A stretch of DNA of 64,000 nt from Rhodococcoides fascians A25f (GCF_000760935.2 NZ_CP049744.1:1894501-1958500); one strand, 5' to 3'. Positions 20,802 to 29,616 are shown, counted from the first letter of the stretch. Program-made: numbers and translations. Notes: generated by a model from the sequence alone, not told the origin.

Positions 20802-22028
20802 CTACCAACCCTGGGCAACACTGCGGGGGAGCAGGTGGCCCATGTGAGCGCGCTTGGTTTCGAGGTAGTGAATGTTCGCCTGCGCCGCACCCACGATGAT
20901 CGGTAAGCGGGTACTGACATCGACACCGTGCGCTTCGAGGCCGCGAATCTTGTCCGGGTTGTTCGTCAGCAATCGAACGGTCGTCAGCCCGAGGTCGTGG
21001 AGAATGGCTGCCGCGCCGCCGTATTCGCGTCCATCGGCAGGCTCGTCGAGTTCGAGGTTGGCCTGCACGGTGTCGAATCCCTCGTCCTGAAGTCGGTATG
21101 CGGCAAGCTTCTTCAGCAACCCGATTCCGCGACCTTCGTGACCGCGGAGGTAGACGAGTACGCCTCCTTCGGTGGCGATCCGCTCGAGAGCGGTGGTGAG
21201 TTGTGGGCCGCATTCGCATCGCTGCGACAGGAACGATTCGCCGGTCAGACATTCCGAGTGAACGCGAACCATGGCGTCGTTGCGGACATCTCCCGAGACG
21301 AGCGCCACGTGCTCGGCGCCGGTTTCGAGGTCGAGGTAGCCGAACATCCGGAACTCGCCGTGCGGTGTGGTGAGAACGGTCTCCACGATTCGTTCCACAC
21401 GAGCGGGGACCGCCACCGGCGCGGGATCGACGAGCCGGCGATAAGCGATGAGTTCCTCGATGGTCAGTACCGGCAGATGCATGCGAGAGCCGAGGCGTTC
21501 GATCTCGTGGAACTGCATCATCGAACCGTCGTCGGCGACGAGTTCGGCAATCACACCTACCGCAGGAAGCCCGGCGAGCGCGCACAGGTCGACGGCTGCT
21601 TCGGTGTGACCCGGACGTTCGAGGACGCCACCGGGGCGTGCCCGGAGCGGTAGGACGTGGCCGGGACGGATGATGTCGGTGGCGACGGAACCGGGATCGG
21701 CCAGGACCTGCAGGGTTCTGGCTCGATCCGCAGCGCTGATTCCGGTGGTGATGCCCACGGCCGCATCGACAGTGACGGTGTAGGCGGTCTTCTTCGGGTC
21801 CTGATTGTTCGACACCATCGGCGGTAACTCCAGGGCGTCCGCGCGGGCGTCACTCATCGGAGCGCACAGCAGGCCCGAGGTGTTGCGGACGGTCCACGCC
21901 GTCCACGCAGGAGTGACCCGGTCGGCCGCGAGGATGACGTCGCCCTCGTTCTCGCGATCGGCCGAGTCGGTGACGAACACCGGCTTTCCGGCTCGAAGTG
22001 CATCGAGGGCATGCTCGACGGCACTCAT
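20802..22028 (-). CDS. ribBA: Bifunctional DHBP synthase / GTP cyclohydrolase II
   Basis: A 408-residue fusion making two riboflavin precursors. The N-terminal RibB domain (about 1-200) has DSADRENEGDVILAA and RPGHTEAAVDL. The C-terminal RibA domain has zinc ligands in SECLTGESFLSQRCECG and the catalytic RGHEGRGIGL. ATG 22028 (or the GTG one codon upstream) overlaps the flavin-reductase stop. This is not a rib operon: no ribE, ribH or ribD is adjacent. It sits instead with two flavin reductases next to eight flavin-dependent monooxygenases, so it probably boosts FMN supply when they are induced. A housekeeping copy elsewhere is expected. Confidence 0.93.
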   Translation of the reverse strand: MSAVEHALDALRAGKPVFVTDSADRENEGDVILAADRVTPAWTAWTVRNTSGLLCAPMSDARADALELPPMVSNNQDPKKTAYTVTVDAAVGITTGISAADRARTLQVLADPGSVATDIIRPGHVLPLRARPGGVLERPGHTEAAVDLCALAGLPAVGVIAELVADDGSMMQFHEIERLGSRMHLPVLTIEELIAYRRLVDPAPVAVPARVERIVETVLTTPHGEFRMFGYLDLETGAEHVALVSGDVRNDAMVRVHSECLTGESFLSQRCECGPQLTTALERIATEGGVLVYLRGHEGRGIGLLKKLAAYRLQDEGFDTVQANLELDEPADGREYGGAAAILHDLGLTTVRLLTNNPDKIRGLEAHGVDVSTRLPIIVGAAQANIHYLETKRAHMGHLLPRSVAQGW

Positions 22029-22525
22029 CACAGATCCACAGCGAGACGTCGGAACTTGCTGCCGTGAAACACTATCGGTGCAATACCGTCCTTGATCTCG
22101 AGTTCATTGATGCGCATCAGCACGATGTCGTGGTCACCGGCAGTGATCTGCTCGGTCACCGTGGCGTCGAGCCACATGCTCGCGCCGTCGATGAAGACTG
22201 CACCGTCGTCGGTCGTCGTCGTGGTCAATCCCTCGAAGCGGTTTCCGGTCTTCTGCGCGAGGGTTCGTGCGGCGACGTCGTGGAGCTCACCGAGGACGCT
22301 GATACCGATGCGCGGTGCTGCTGTGAACTTGGGCCACGTCGTCGAGGTGTCCTGTACGCAGAAGGCGACGAGAGGCGGATCGATGGAGACCGCGACGAAG
22401 CTGCTCGCTGCCATACCGACCTGTACCCCGTCGATTTCTGCGCAGACGGCGACAACACCACTGGGAAACTGCCCGAACGCGTTTCGTAGCACGGACTGGT
22501 CGAGGCTTGTGGTGGTCAGGGTCAT
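22028..22525 (-). CDS. HpaC/RutF-like flavin reductase
   Basis: A 165-residue reductase of the flavin reductase-like domain family, the small component of two-component monooxygenases. It has LRNAFGQFPSGVVAVCA at the N-terminus, MAASSFVAVSIDPPLVAFCV (flavin-binding), GISVLGE and a GDHDIVLMRI segment. It would reduce FMN with NAD(P)H and release FMNH2 to the nearby monooxygenases. It overlaps the upstream FMN reductase gene (ATGA) and the downstream ribBA, giving a tightly coupled three-gene operon. Two unrelated FMN reductase folds side by side is notable. Confidence 0.9.
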   Translation of the reverse strand: MTLTTTSLDQSVLRNAFGQFPSGVVAVCAEIDGVQVGMAASSFVAVSIDPPLVAFCVQDTSTTWPKFTAAPRIGISVLGELHDVAARTLAQKTGNRFEGLTTTTTDDGAVFIDGASMWLDATVTEQITAGDHDIVLMRINELEIKDGIAPIVFHGSKFRRLAVDL

Positions 22526-23028
22526 GATGCATCCGTTCGGGTTCGGGCTGCGGCGACGATGGTGTCGCCCCAGCGTGAGACGTAGTCGGCGATAAGAGAA
22601 TCGGTGGTGTAGGTGGAATCGATCAGGTAAAGCCCTGGGGCGGGGGTGATGGCGCCCAATTCGACCAGAACATGCTTGAGAAACATGTCCGGTGCCATCG
22701 CATGAGCGGGCCCGGCACCCAACATGAGTGGAACGGCAACGACATTCTGCAGGCCGGTGCCTCCGGCGAACTGGTCGAGGAACAGCTTGAGTACCCCGGT
22801 GTACGTCGCCTTGAAGGTCGGACTGGCGAAGACGACGAGATCCGACGAGGCGACGGATTCGACGGCGGCCGCCACTGCAGCATCGCCCCAGCCGAGCAGC
22901 CCGGCGCCGAGTGTGATCACGTCGACGGTATTGCCGGGCTCACCCGTCAGTGCGGTGGCGAGAACACGCGCCGCATCGAGGGTGCGCGACTCGGGTTTCG
23001 GATTGCCCGCTACTACAGTGATTTTCAT
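22522..23028 (-). CDS. NAD(P)H-dependent FMN reductase, SsuE/MsuE-like
   Basis: A 168-residue flavodoxin-fold reductase. It starts MKITVVAGNPKPESRTLDAA (phosphate loop) and contains VVFASPTFKATYTGVLKLFLDQF, diagnostic of the SsuE/MsuE family that supplies FMNH2 to SsuD and MsuD. ATG 23028 is chosen over the upstream extension, which lacks similarity. It is the first gene of the reductase-reductase-ribBA operon. A 158-base leader lies between it and the end of the monooxygenase gene upstream on the same strand. Confidence 0.92.
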   Translation of the reverse strand: MKITVVAGNPKPESRTLDAARVLATALTGEPGNTVDVITLGAGLLGWGDAAVAAAVESVASSDLVVFASPTFKATYTGVLKLFLDQFAGGTGLQNVVAVPLMLGAGPAHAMAPDMFLKHVLVELGAITPAPGLYLIDSTYTTDSLIADYVSRWGDTIVAAARTRTDAS

Positions 23029-23186
23029 TCGTGAACCTTTTCTTCGAGGCGACGGCACCAGCCAACACGTTGTGCGTGACGGTCCGGAGACTCCATCGTT
23101 GCGGAACCATTGCGCCGCTCCCAGCGGATGTTTCAGCGGTCTGTACTGCGGTGATATGGCACCCTGGCGATCACAACGCCACCACG

Positions 23187-24479
23187 TCAGAAGGCGGCGA
23201 GGTTCTCGCGGAACGTGGTTCGGGAGTATCCGTCGCGAATTGCTCCGCGTCGACGCAGTGCGGGAGCGAGACCGTCACTGATCTCGGAGATGACCTTGCG
23301 AGTAACGGGGGATGCGATGAGGAATCCGTCGCCGCCGACGAACTCCATTGCCTCCACCATCTTTTCGGCCACGGTTTCGGCCGTTCCGACGAGTTCCATG
23401 GATTCGGTCGTCGGGTAGTTGGCGACGATCTCGCGCAAAGTCTTGCCGGTTTTCGCCATGTCCGCCAACGTGCTCTGGTGCCCGTTGTACTGGGTCAGAT
23501 CCGGTACCGGTGCGTCGATGTCGAATTGCGAGAAGTCGGTGCTGCTGAAGTAGGACATCGCGGAGAGTATGCCGTCGATGTTGTTCTTCTGGACTTCGCG
23601 CATCCGGTCGCGCTTCACGGCGGCCTCGTCGTCGGTGTCGGCCATGATGGGACTCACCAGGAACAGCACTTTCACGTCGTCCGGCTTACGACCGTACTCG
23701 ACCAACCGTCGGCTGATGTCCTCTCGGTACTCCTTCATCGCGTCGAGTCCGCGGACGTTGGCGATGATGGTGTCCGCGTGTTTTGCACCGAATGCGCGGC
23801 CGGCGGCAGAGCCCCCTGCCTGGCAGATCACCGGGCGCCCCTGGGGACTGCGCGGAACGTTCAGCGGGCCTCTCGACGAGTAGTACTCACCCTCGAAGTC
23901 GATCCGATGGATCTTCTGGTGATCGGCGAACACTCCGGACTCCGGGTCGAGGACAAGAGCATCCTCGTCCCACGAATCCCACAACTGCGAGACGACGTCG
24001 ACCCATTCGTCGGCCATCTCGTATCTGAGATCGTGCTCGATCTGTTTGGGCAATCCGTAGTTCTGCGCGGCTCCGTCGGCGCTCGCGGTGACGAGGTTGA
24101 TCCCGACGCGGCCCTTGGTCACATGATCGAGGGTCGACATCAATCGTGCGGCGAGAAACGGTGGGTAGAACGTCGTTGCGACGGTGGCGATGATGCCGAT
24201 TCGTTCGGTGGCGTCGGCCATCAGTGGGACGAGTGGCATCGGGTCGAAACGCACGGTGGTCCCGCGTCGAACCGAGCTCTCGAAGGTTCCGCGGTACACG
24301 TCGGACAACACCGAGGAATCCTCGAGCATGATGTAGTCGAACCCGGCGCGCTCCAGGCTCTTTGCCGCATCGACGAACAGATCGGGGCGACCGATGTCCG
24401 ACGCCACGTTGCCCGACCACGGTTGGTTCCAGCCGTAGACTCCGAATCCGGTGGTGAAGAACCACCCGAGGTGCATCAT
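23187..24479 (-). CDS. NtaA/SnaA/DszA-family FMNH2 monooxygenase, paralogue 1
   Basis: A 430-residue group C flavin monooxygenase. The family opening MMHLGWFFTTGFGVYGWNQP, LERAGFDYIMLEDSS and TFYPPFLAARLMSTLDHV, then GRVGINLVT (NLVT rather than the GWN-VVT of most neighbours) and PVICQAGGSAAGRAFGAKHAD define it. It lies upstream of the FMN reductase-ribBA operon on the same strand and opposite to the other six paralogues. The ATGATG start has no Shine-Dalgarno but overlaps the stop of a short upstream ORF that has a good one, so translation is probably coupled. Substrate unknown; organosulfur is likely by context. Confidence 0.9.
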   Translation of the reverse strand: MMHLGWFFTTGFGVYGWNQPWSGNVASDIGRPDLFVDAAKSLERAGFDYIMLEDSSVLSDVYRGTFESSVRRGTTVRFDPMPLVPLMADATERIGIIATVATTFYPPFLAARLMSTLDHVTKGRVGINLVTASADGAAQNYGLPKQIEHDLRYEMADEWVDVVSQLWDSWDEDALVLDPESGVFADHQKIHRIDFEGEYYSSRGPLNVPRSPQGRPVICQAGGSAAGRAFGAKHADTIIANVRGLDAMKEYREDISRRLVEYGRKPDDVKVLFLVSPIMADTDDEAAVKRDRMREVQKNNIDGILSAMSYFSSTDFSQFDIDAPVPDLTQYNGHQSTLADMAKTGKTLREIVANYPTTESMELVGTAETVAEKMVEAMEFVGGDGFLIASPVTRKVISEISDGLAPALRRRGAIRDGYSRTTFRENLAAF

Positions 24480-24556
24480 CGGGCAACGCCCGAGTGGAGT
24501 CGATCGGTGGACAACTGCGTCGGCTCGACGCTGTCGGCGGAAGCGTGCTCGTTCAT
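24476..24556 (-). CDS. Possible 26-residue upstream ORF coupled to monooxygenase 1
   Basis: A short reading frame starting MNEHASADSVEP, preceded at proper spacing by gagagga, ends in a TGA embedded in the monooxygenase ATGATG start. The downstream gene lacks its own ribosome site, so reinitiation from this peptide is plausible. It has no cysteine run or other attenuator signature and may serve only to deliver ribosomes. Confidence 0.4.
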   Translation of the reverse strand: MNEHASADSVEPTQLSTDRLHSGVAR

Positions 24557-24638
24557 GCCAATCCTCTCGTGACGGTGGGCAACTCATCGGTTGCTCATGA
24601 ACGAAGCCTGCTGCAACGGGATTACTCAACGTGGCGCA

Positions 24639-24660
24639 GGCGTAAATGAGTTATTACGCC
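24639..24660. promoter_or_regulatory. Operator-like palindrome GGCGTAA-N8-TTACGCC, copy 1
   Basis: Perfect seven-base arms separated by eight bases, in the 341-base divergent region between the monooxygenase-1 leader ORF and the ABC importer operon. The same arms and spacing recur at 24791. Further half-site-like words (ataacgccg, gttacc, GGCGTTAATAAAGTTACGG at 24748-24766) lie between the two. The element probably binds a dimeric regulator acting on both divergent promoters. Confidence 0.7.
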
Positions 24661-24790
24661 GCGAACAACCGCTGCTCGAGCGGTTTGTCGGTTCCGATAA
24701 CGCCGCTCGATGCCGGCGTGCAGGGTTACCGAGACCTACGTCACTACGGCGTTAATAAAGTTACGGTGGCTCTGACCAGCGGATTCAGGC

Positions 24791-24812
24791 GGCGTAATAC
24801 TTCAGTTACGCC
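24791..24812. promoter_or_regulatory. Operator-like palindrome GGCGTAA-N8-TTACGCC, copy 2
   Basis: Identical arms and spacing to the element at 24639, with an unrelated spacer (TACTTCAG), so conservation is in the arms only, as expected of a protein site. It lies 85 bases before the start of the importer ATPase gene. The centres of the two sites are 152 bases apart. Confidence 0.7.
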
Positions 24813-24897
24813 GGAGGTCGCTTTCAGTAATGCGTGTCGAGAAAGCTGTGCGAACAAGCAGCAGATCTGCTGGAGACAACCGGCTTGGAGGATCTTG

Positions 24898-25725
24898 ATG
24901 AGTGGCAATTCGCGCACTGCGTACGCCGAGATCGACGTCGAACACCTGGGCAAGAGTTTCGATCGCACGGGATCCAGCACACCGGCTGTCGACGACATCG
25001 ACATGACGATCACGTCGAGTTCGGCAATCGGAATCGTCGGTGAGTCGGGATCCGGCAAGTCGACGTTGGTTCGGATGATGTGCGGGCTGCTCTCGCCGAC
25101 GACGGGTTCCGTGCGATACAACGGAGCCGAACTGAACGGTGTGCTGTCCTCGAAGGCAGGCAGGCGTGAATTCCGGTCGAAGGTGCAGTATGTCGCGCAG
25201 GACACGACATCGTCCTTCGATCCACGCCGAACACTGCGTGATGCGGTACGACTACCTGCCCTCCGGCTTCTCGGGATGGACACCAAGGCCGCAGACGCAC
25301 GAGTGGACGAGACATTGGAGTCCCTCGAAATTCACCCCTCGATGGCGGACCGGTATCCCTCGGAGGTCTCAGGAGGTCAACGGCAGCGTTTCTCGATAGC
25401 CCGGGCCTTGGTCGTTCGGCCCCGGATATTGCTGTGCGACGAGGTGGTGTCCGCGTTGGACGTCTCGGTTCAGGGCGCGATCCTGAACATGCTTCGTCGG
25501 TACTGCATCGAATCGGAGTGCGGACTGGTCTTCGTCTCGCACGGGCTCCCCGCAACAGCCTTCATCGCGCGCGACCTGGTCGTCATGCGGAACGGAGTCG
25601 TCGTCGAGCACGGCAGCACCGACGATGTCGTCGAGCGACCGCAGGACCCTTACACGGCGGAGCTGCTCGACGCGTACCGCGGTGACGAGGCAGTCGAGCA
25701 ACTCGCCGTGGCGGCTGCGCGATGA
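24898..25725 (+). CDS. Peptide/nickel-type ABC importer ATPase (DppF-like)
   Basis: A 275-residue ATPase with Walker A GESGSGKST, Q-loop YVAQDTTSSFDPRRT, signature VSGGQRQRFSIARAL, Walker B ILLCDEVVSALD and the oligopeptide-ABC tail PQDPYTAELLDAY. ATG 24898 follows ggagg at ideal spacing; the longer upstream frame crosses the operator region and is not coding. It is first of the ATPase-permease-permease-binding protein operon and overlaps the next gene (ATGA). The second ATPase that such importers need is not here but at 41.5 kb. Confidence 0.92.
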   Translation: MSGNSRTAYAEIDVEHLGKSFDRTGSSTPAVDDIDMTITSSSAIGIVGESGSGKSTLVRMMCGLLSPTTGSVRYNGAELNGVLSSKAGRREFRSKVQYVAQDTTSSFDPRRTLRDAVRLPALRLLGMDTKAADARVDETLESLEIHPSMADRYPSEVSGGQRQRFSIARALVVRPRILLCDEVVSALDVSVQGAILNMLRRYCIESECGLVFVSHGLPATAFIARDLVVMRNGVVVEHGSTDDVVERPQDPYTAELLDAYRGDEAVEQLAVAAAR

Positions 25726-26765
25726 AGACATTTCTCGGACGTCAACGGTGGTGGCTCGGCCGAGTGGCCGTCCTACCGCTGCATCTGCTGGTCTTCGCGG
25801 TCGCCGCGTTCTTCCTGGTACGCGCTATCCCGGGTGACCCGGCCCGCGAAGTGGTCGGTCCCGAAGCCACCGAAGCCGACTATCTGGCGACGAAGGCCGA
25901 ACTCGGTCTCGACGGCAGCCTGTGGTCTCAGTTGATGTCGTATCTGAGCGACCTGCTGCACTTCGACCTCGGCAACGCGATCATGACCGGCAGGCCGGTG
26001 ACAACCGATATCGCAGACCGGCTACCGGGCATGCTCGAACTCGCAGGAATTGCGTTCTTGTTTCTCCTGGCGATCACCTTGCTGCTGTCGGCAGTAGTCG
26101 TCTCCCGGCCCAGATCCATTGCTGCGCGGGCTGTTCGCGGTTACGCCCAGGCAGCCGGAGCCGTTCCGGAATTCGTCGTCGGAGTGGTCGGAATCTTCCT
26201 GTTCTACGCCACGCTGCAGGTGGTTCCCGCCCCTACCGGCCGAGTGCGGGCCGGACTGACCGAACCCGAGCCGCTCACCTCGTTCCCGCTGCTCGACGCG
26301 ATTCTGCGGGGAGACACCGTTGTGGTGTCCTCGATGGTCTCGCACCTGCTGCTCCCGATCGCTGTGCTGGTGCTCTCGGTCACCCCGATTCTGCTCAAAC
26401 AGCTTCTGACAGCTCTCGATTCGAGTCTCACCGCGCAACCGACGATGTTCAAGATCGCCACCGGCTCGGCCCGCAAGTACATCTATGCAAGTGCGTACCG
26501 GCGAGCATTGCCGCCGACCGTCGCGTTGTTCGGCATGGTCTTCGGTTCTCTACTCGGCGGTGCGGTCATCCTCGAGACCCTGTTCGGCCTCGGCGGCATG
26601 GGCCGATACGCCGTCGAGGCAGTCGCGGCGACGGATTTGATTGCGCTGCAGGGGTTCCTGCTCGTCGTCGCTGCAATCTCGCTGATCGTGTTCCTGTGTG
26701 TCGATCTCGTCAACATGTTGCTCGACCCGCGGCGCAAGCCGGGCCGAGCAGGAGGTGGTTCCTGA
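25722..26765 (+). CDS. Peptide/nickel-type ABC importer permease (DppB-like)
   Basis: A 347-residue permease. The family N-terminus (LPLHLLVFAVAAFFLVRAIPGDPAREVVGPEA) is followed by about six helices and the EAA-type loop ending in ILETLFGLGGMGRYAVEAV. It pairs with the DppC-like permease downstream to form the channel. It overlaps both neighbours: ATGA with the ATPase gene and TGATG with the next permease. Sequence gives no substrate; the DppB/OppB class also moves nickel, glutathione and sulfur compounds. Confidence 0.92.
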   Translation: MKTFLGRQRWWLGRVAVLPLHLLVFAVAAFFLVRAIPGDPAREVVGPEATEADYLATKAELGLDGSLWSQLMSYLSDLLHFDLGNAIMTGRPVTTDIADRLPGMLELAGIAFLFLLAITLLLSAVVVSRPRSIAARAVRGYAQAAGAVPEFVVGVVGIFLFYATLQVVPAPTGRVRAGLTEPEPLTSFPLLDAILRGDTVVVSSMVSHLLLPIAVLVLSVTPILLKQLLTALDSSLTAQPTMFKIATGSARKYIYASAYRRALPPTVALFGMVFGSLLGGAVILETLFGLGGMGRYAVEAVAATDLIALQGFLLVVAAISLIVFLCVDLVNMLLDPRRKPGRAGGGS

Positions 26766-27649
26766 TGGTTGCTCTGGTACCGAAGAAAGTCGAGTCCGAT
26801 ACTCGCAGTGCGAGGCCGCCGACACGGAGATCGGTCTCGGTCGGCACAATAGTGCTCTTCGTTCCGCTGGCCCTGATTCTGCTGATAACCCTGATCGGGC
26901 CGTGGATCGTCCCGTTCGATCCGACCAAGGTCGTCGGCGCACCCTCTCTGTCACCGGATTCCGAGTTCCTTCTCGGCACCGACTCCAACGGACTCGACGT
27001 GTTCTCGCGCACCATCGCCGGTGCCCGCATCGACGTGACGATCGCCCTCGCGGTCACGGTTGCCGCAACCGTGGCGGGAATTCTGATCGGTCTCACCATC
27101 GGAATGAACGAGGCAGGCCGCGGACTCGGCGGCTTTCTGGCCCGCGGCGCGGCGCGCTTCCTCGATCTGCTCGAAGCCGTTCCCACAGTGATCGTCGCCT
27201 TGGTTGTCGTGTCGTTCTTCGGAACGTCCTCGATCACCATGATTTTCACGCTCTCGATCATTCTCGCGCCGATTCAGGCGAGGCTCGTCCGCACCGAAGT
27301 ACTACGGGTGCGCGGCGACGCGTATCTCGACGCGGCCCGCCAAGCTGGATTGTCCGAGACGCAACTGGTGTTTCGACACGTGTTGCCCAACTCGTCGGTC
27401 CCCGCGCTGCAGAACGCCTCGGTCGTGTTCGGCATGACGATCATCCTCACCGCAGCGCTCGGCTTCCTCGGTGTCGGTCTGCCGCCGCCCACCCCCGAGT
27501 GGGGATCGATGATCACCCGCGGTGCAGGCGATGCCGCCATGGGAAAGCTGTGGTCGGCAGGCGCTCCCGCGTTCGCGCTGTGTCTGACCGTCGCCTCGGT
27601 GGCGATCGTCGGTCGTAGGTTGACCAAAGGCACCCGCCGCTCCCATTGA
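26765..27649 (+). CDS. Peptide/nickel-type ABC importer permease (DppC-like)
   Basis: A 294-residue permease with the DppC N-terminal extension, LLGTDSNGLDVFSRTIAGARIDV (family GTDxxGRDxxSR motif) and the EAA loop YLDAARQAGLSETQLVFRHVLPNS. It ends with GVGLPPPTPEWGSMI, typical of the family. ATG 26765 overlaps the upstream stop. A 134-base gap with a good gaaggagaac site precedes the binding-protein gene. Confidence 0.92.
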   Translation: MVALVPKKVESDTRSARPPTRRSVSVGTIVLFVPLALILLITLIGPWIVPFDPTKVVGAPSLSPDSEFLLGTDSNGLDVFSRTIAGARIDVTIALAVTVAATVAGILIGLTIGMNEAGRGLGGFLARGAARFLDLLEAVPTVIVALVVVSFFGTSSITMIFTLSIILAPIQARLVRTEVLRVRGDAYLDAARQAGLSETQLVFRHVLPNSSVPALQNASVVFGMTIILTAALGFLGVGLPPPTPEWGSMITRGAGDAAMGKLWSAGAPAFALCLTVASVAIVGRRLTKGTRRSH

Positions 27650-27783
27650 CAGCGGCCGTCTGCCGCAACGGACAGTGCGGTCCGCGAAAACCTCCCTTGT
27701 CCAATATCTCCCGCGATCGAAGCCACCGGCTCGACCGGCGATGACACCTGCACTCGTGCACCGAAGAAGGAGAACAAATCCTC

Positions 27784-29439
27784 GTGAAAACCTCTCATCG
27801 TCTTTCCATCGGACTCAGGTGGACGGTCCCGTTGCTCGTCGGTGCCCTCGCGTTGAGTGCCTGTTCGGACGGCGGAACCGAGTCCTCGGCGTCGACCCCC
27901 GGCGAAATCGTCGTGGTGACACCGGATCAGGCGTCGAATGTGGTGCGCGACTACGGCTACACCGCAGGCACCGACAATCAGGACGTCACCAACAATATGC
28001 ACGCCCAGCTGATTCGCAAGCCGTACGTCGAGGAGGACGGCTCGGATGCACTGGTGCAGGACTTCTACAATTTCGAGCCGTACCTGGCGGAGAGCTACGA
28101 GGTCAGCCCCGACCAGCTCGTCTACACCTTCTCCCTGAAGCAGGGCGTGATGAGTGCGCACGGCAACGAGCTCGACGCCGACGACGTGCTGTGGTCCTTC
28201 GAGCGCAAGTTCGCCACCCCGGGTGGCGGTATGGCCGGCTATTACAAGCCGATGTTGACCGACCCGGCAACCCAGATCACGAAGGTCGACGACTACACCG
28301 TCAGTTTCACGGTGGAGAAGGCCGGCTACGGACTGACGCTGTTGGCCAACCTGGCCGAGAACATCGGGTCGATCTACGACAGCAACTACCTCATCGAGAA
28401 CGCCACTCCCGAGGACCCGTACGCCGTCGCGTGGGGTGCCGAGGACATGATGCGCGGCAACTTCGGTTACGGCGCATACATGTTGGAGTCCGTCACTCCC
28501 GGCCAGGAGATCGTCATGACGGCGAACCCCAACTTCGTTCTCGGTGAGCCCGAGGTGAAGCGCATGATCCGACGCGTCGTGGCCGACCCCGCGACGAGAG
28601 CGAACATGGTCACCCGCGGCGACGCAGATGTCGCGCTGGCGTTGCGCTCGTCGGACCAGGCCACGCTGGAGAGCAACGACGCGGTGACCGTCCCGACGAC
28701 GACTTCGAATCAGTACCTGCTGTTCTCGATGAACACCACCACTGCGCCGTTCGACGACGTGCGCGTTCGCCAGGCGATGGCATACGCGATCCCGTACGAC
28801 CAGATCATGTCCGACGTCTTCTTCGGCAGGGCATACAAGTACAACCACGTACTCGACGACAAGGCACCGAACTGGGACGGGAGCGATCTTCCCCAGTACG
28901 ACAGCGACCCCGAGCGAGCCAAGTCGCTGCTGGCGGAGGCCGGCTTGACCGATGGTCTTGCGTTCACCCTCAGCGTCAACAATCAGCTTCCGGCGGCGCA
29001 GGACACGGCGATTCAGATCCAGTCGTTCGCGGCCGAAGCGGGCATCGACGTCACGATCGCGGAAGTGCCTGCAGCGCAGCTCAATGCCGACACCTTGGCC
29101 GGAAAGGTGCAGGCCAGCCTCAGCATCGGTGCATCGGTGACGATGACTCCGCCGTACTCGCTGCAGTTGCTCACCCAGCCGGGTGGCGGCTCCAATATCG
29201 CGCTGTGGAACGACCCCGAGTTCCTCGCGATGGTGGACCAAGGGCTCGATGCCGGTGATGCACTGAGCCCCGAGGCCGGAGTGTTCTGGAATCAGGCAGA
29301 GCTCCGCATGACCGAGCAGGCACCCTACATCTTCATCGCCAGGGTACGGCCCTCGGTGGCCCTCGACGCCGGCATCGGCGGGTTCGTACAGCGCACCGAT
29401 TTCCGGATCGACTACTCCAATCTGACGCTCGGTTCGTAG
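27784..29439 (+). CDS. Family 5 extracellular solute-binding lipoprotein (DppA-like)
   Basis: A 551-residue SBP_bac_5 protein. The signal peptide ends in lipobox LSAC, so it is lipid-anchored outside the membrane. Family signs are YVEEDGSDALVQDFYNFEPYLAESYEV, the LKQGVMSAHGNELDADDVLWSF motif and FDDVRVRQAMAYAIPYDQI. The GTG start has gaaggag upstream. It captures the ligand for the adjacent permeases. Genes for three monooxygenases follow, so the cargo is probably their substrate or a class of substrates. Confidence 0.93.
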   Translation: MKTSHRLSIGLRWTVPLLVGALALSACSDGGTESSASTPGEIVVVTPDQASNVVRDYGYTAGTDNQDVTNNMHAQLIRKPYVEEDGSDALVQDFYNFEPYLAESYEVSPDQLVYTFSLKQGVMSAHGNELDADDVLWSFERKFATPGGGMAGYYKPMLTDPATQITKVDDYTVSFTVEKAGYGLTLLANLAENIGSIYDSNYLIENATPEDPYAVAWGAEDMMRGNFGYGAYMLESVTPGQEIVMTANPNFVLGEPEVKRMIRRVVADPATRANMVTRGDADVALALRSSDQATLESNDAVTVPTTTSNQYLLFSMNTTTAPFDDVRVRQAMAYAIPYDQIMSDVFFGRAYKYNHVLDDKAPNWDGSDLPQYDSDPERAKSLLAEAGLTDGLAFTLSVNNQLPAAQDTAIQIQSFAAEAGIDVTIAEVPAAQLNADTLAGKVQASLSIGASVTMTPPYSLQLLTQPGGGSNIALWNDPEFLAMVDQGLDAGDALSPEAGVFWNQAELRMTEQAPYIFIARVRPSVALDAGIGGFVQRTDFRIDYSNLTLGS

Positions 29440-29454
29440 AGCGCACTCCCGCAG

Positions 29455-29497
29455 GCAGTTCGGTCGGTGGTCATATCGGGCTTCCCGACCGAACTGC
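29455..29497 (+). terminator. 13-bp hairpin after the binding-protein gene
   Basis: Perfect arms GCAGTTCGGTCGG (29455-29467) and CCGACCGAACTGC (29485-29497) flank a 17-base loop, 16 bases past the stop. It may terminate, or attenuate, the importer operon before the monooxygenase run, allowing different expression levels. No T-tract follows. Confidence 0.55.
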
Positions 29498-29616
29498 GTG
29501 CGGAAACGCCCGTGATTCGCGGCGAAATCCGACGGCTACCGAGAACGTGGCCGGGCGAAACATCCGCGCGGTGTAGTTGATCTACACCGAGGAAGAACGA
29601 CCAGCGAGGAACGAAT

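Noticed and set aside
23077..23160. Plus-strand sulfur-type leader peptide (MTVRRLHRC-like)
   Set aside because: It lies antisense to the operon it would have to regulate, with only antisense sequence downstream.
23031..24572. 513-codon plus-strand frame opposite monooxygenase 1
   Set aside because: Antisense shadow; the minus-strand frame matches the monooxygenase family end to end.
24646..24897. N-terminal extension of the DppF-like ATPase from the ATG at 24646
   Set aside because: It would translate the two operator palindromes and lacks a ribosome site; ATG 24898 has ggagg at ideal spacing and gives the normal family N-terminus.
27274..29241. 655-codon minus-strand open frame across the DppC/DppA-like genes
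   Set aside because: It mirrors two convincing genes on the plus strand and shows no family similarity.
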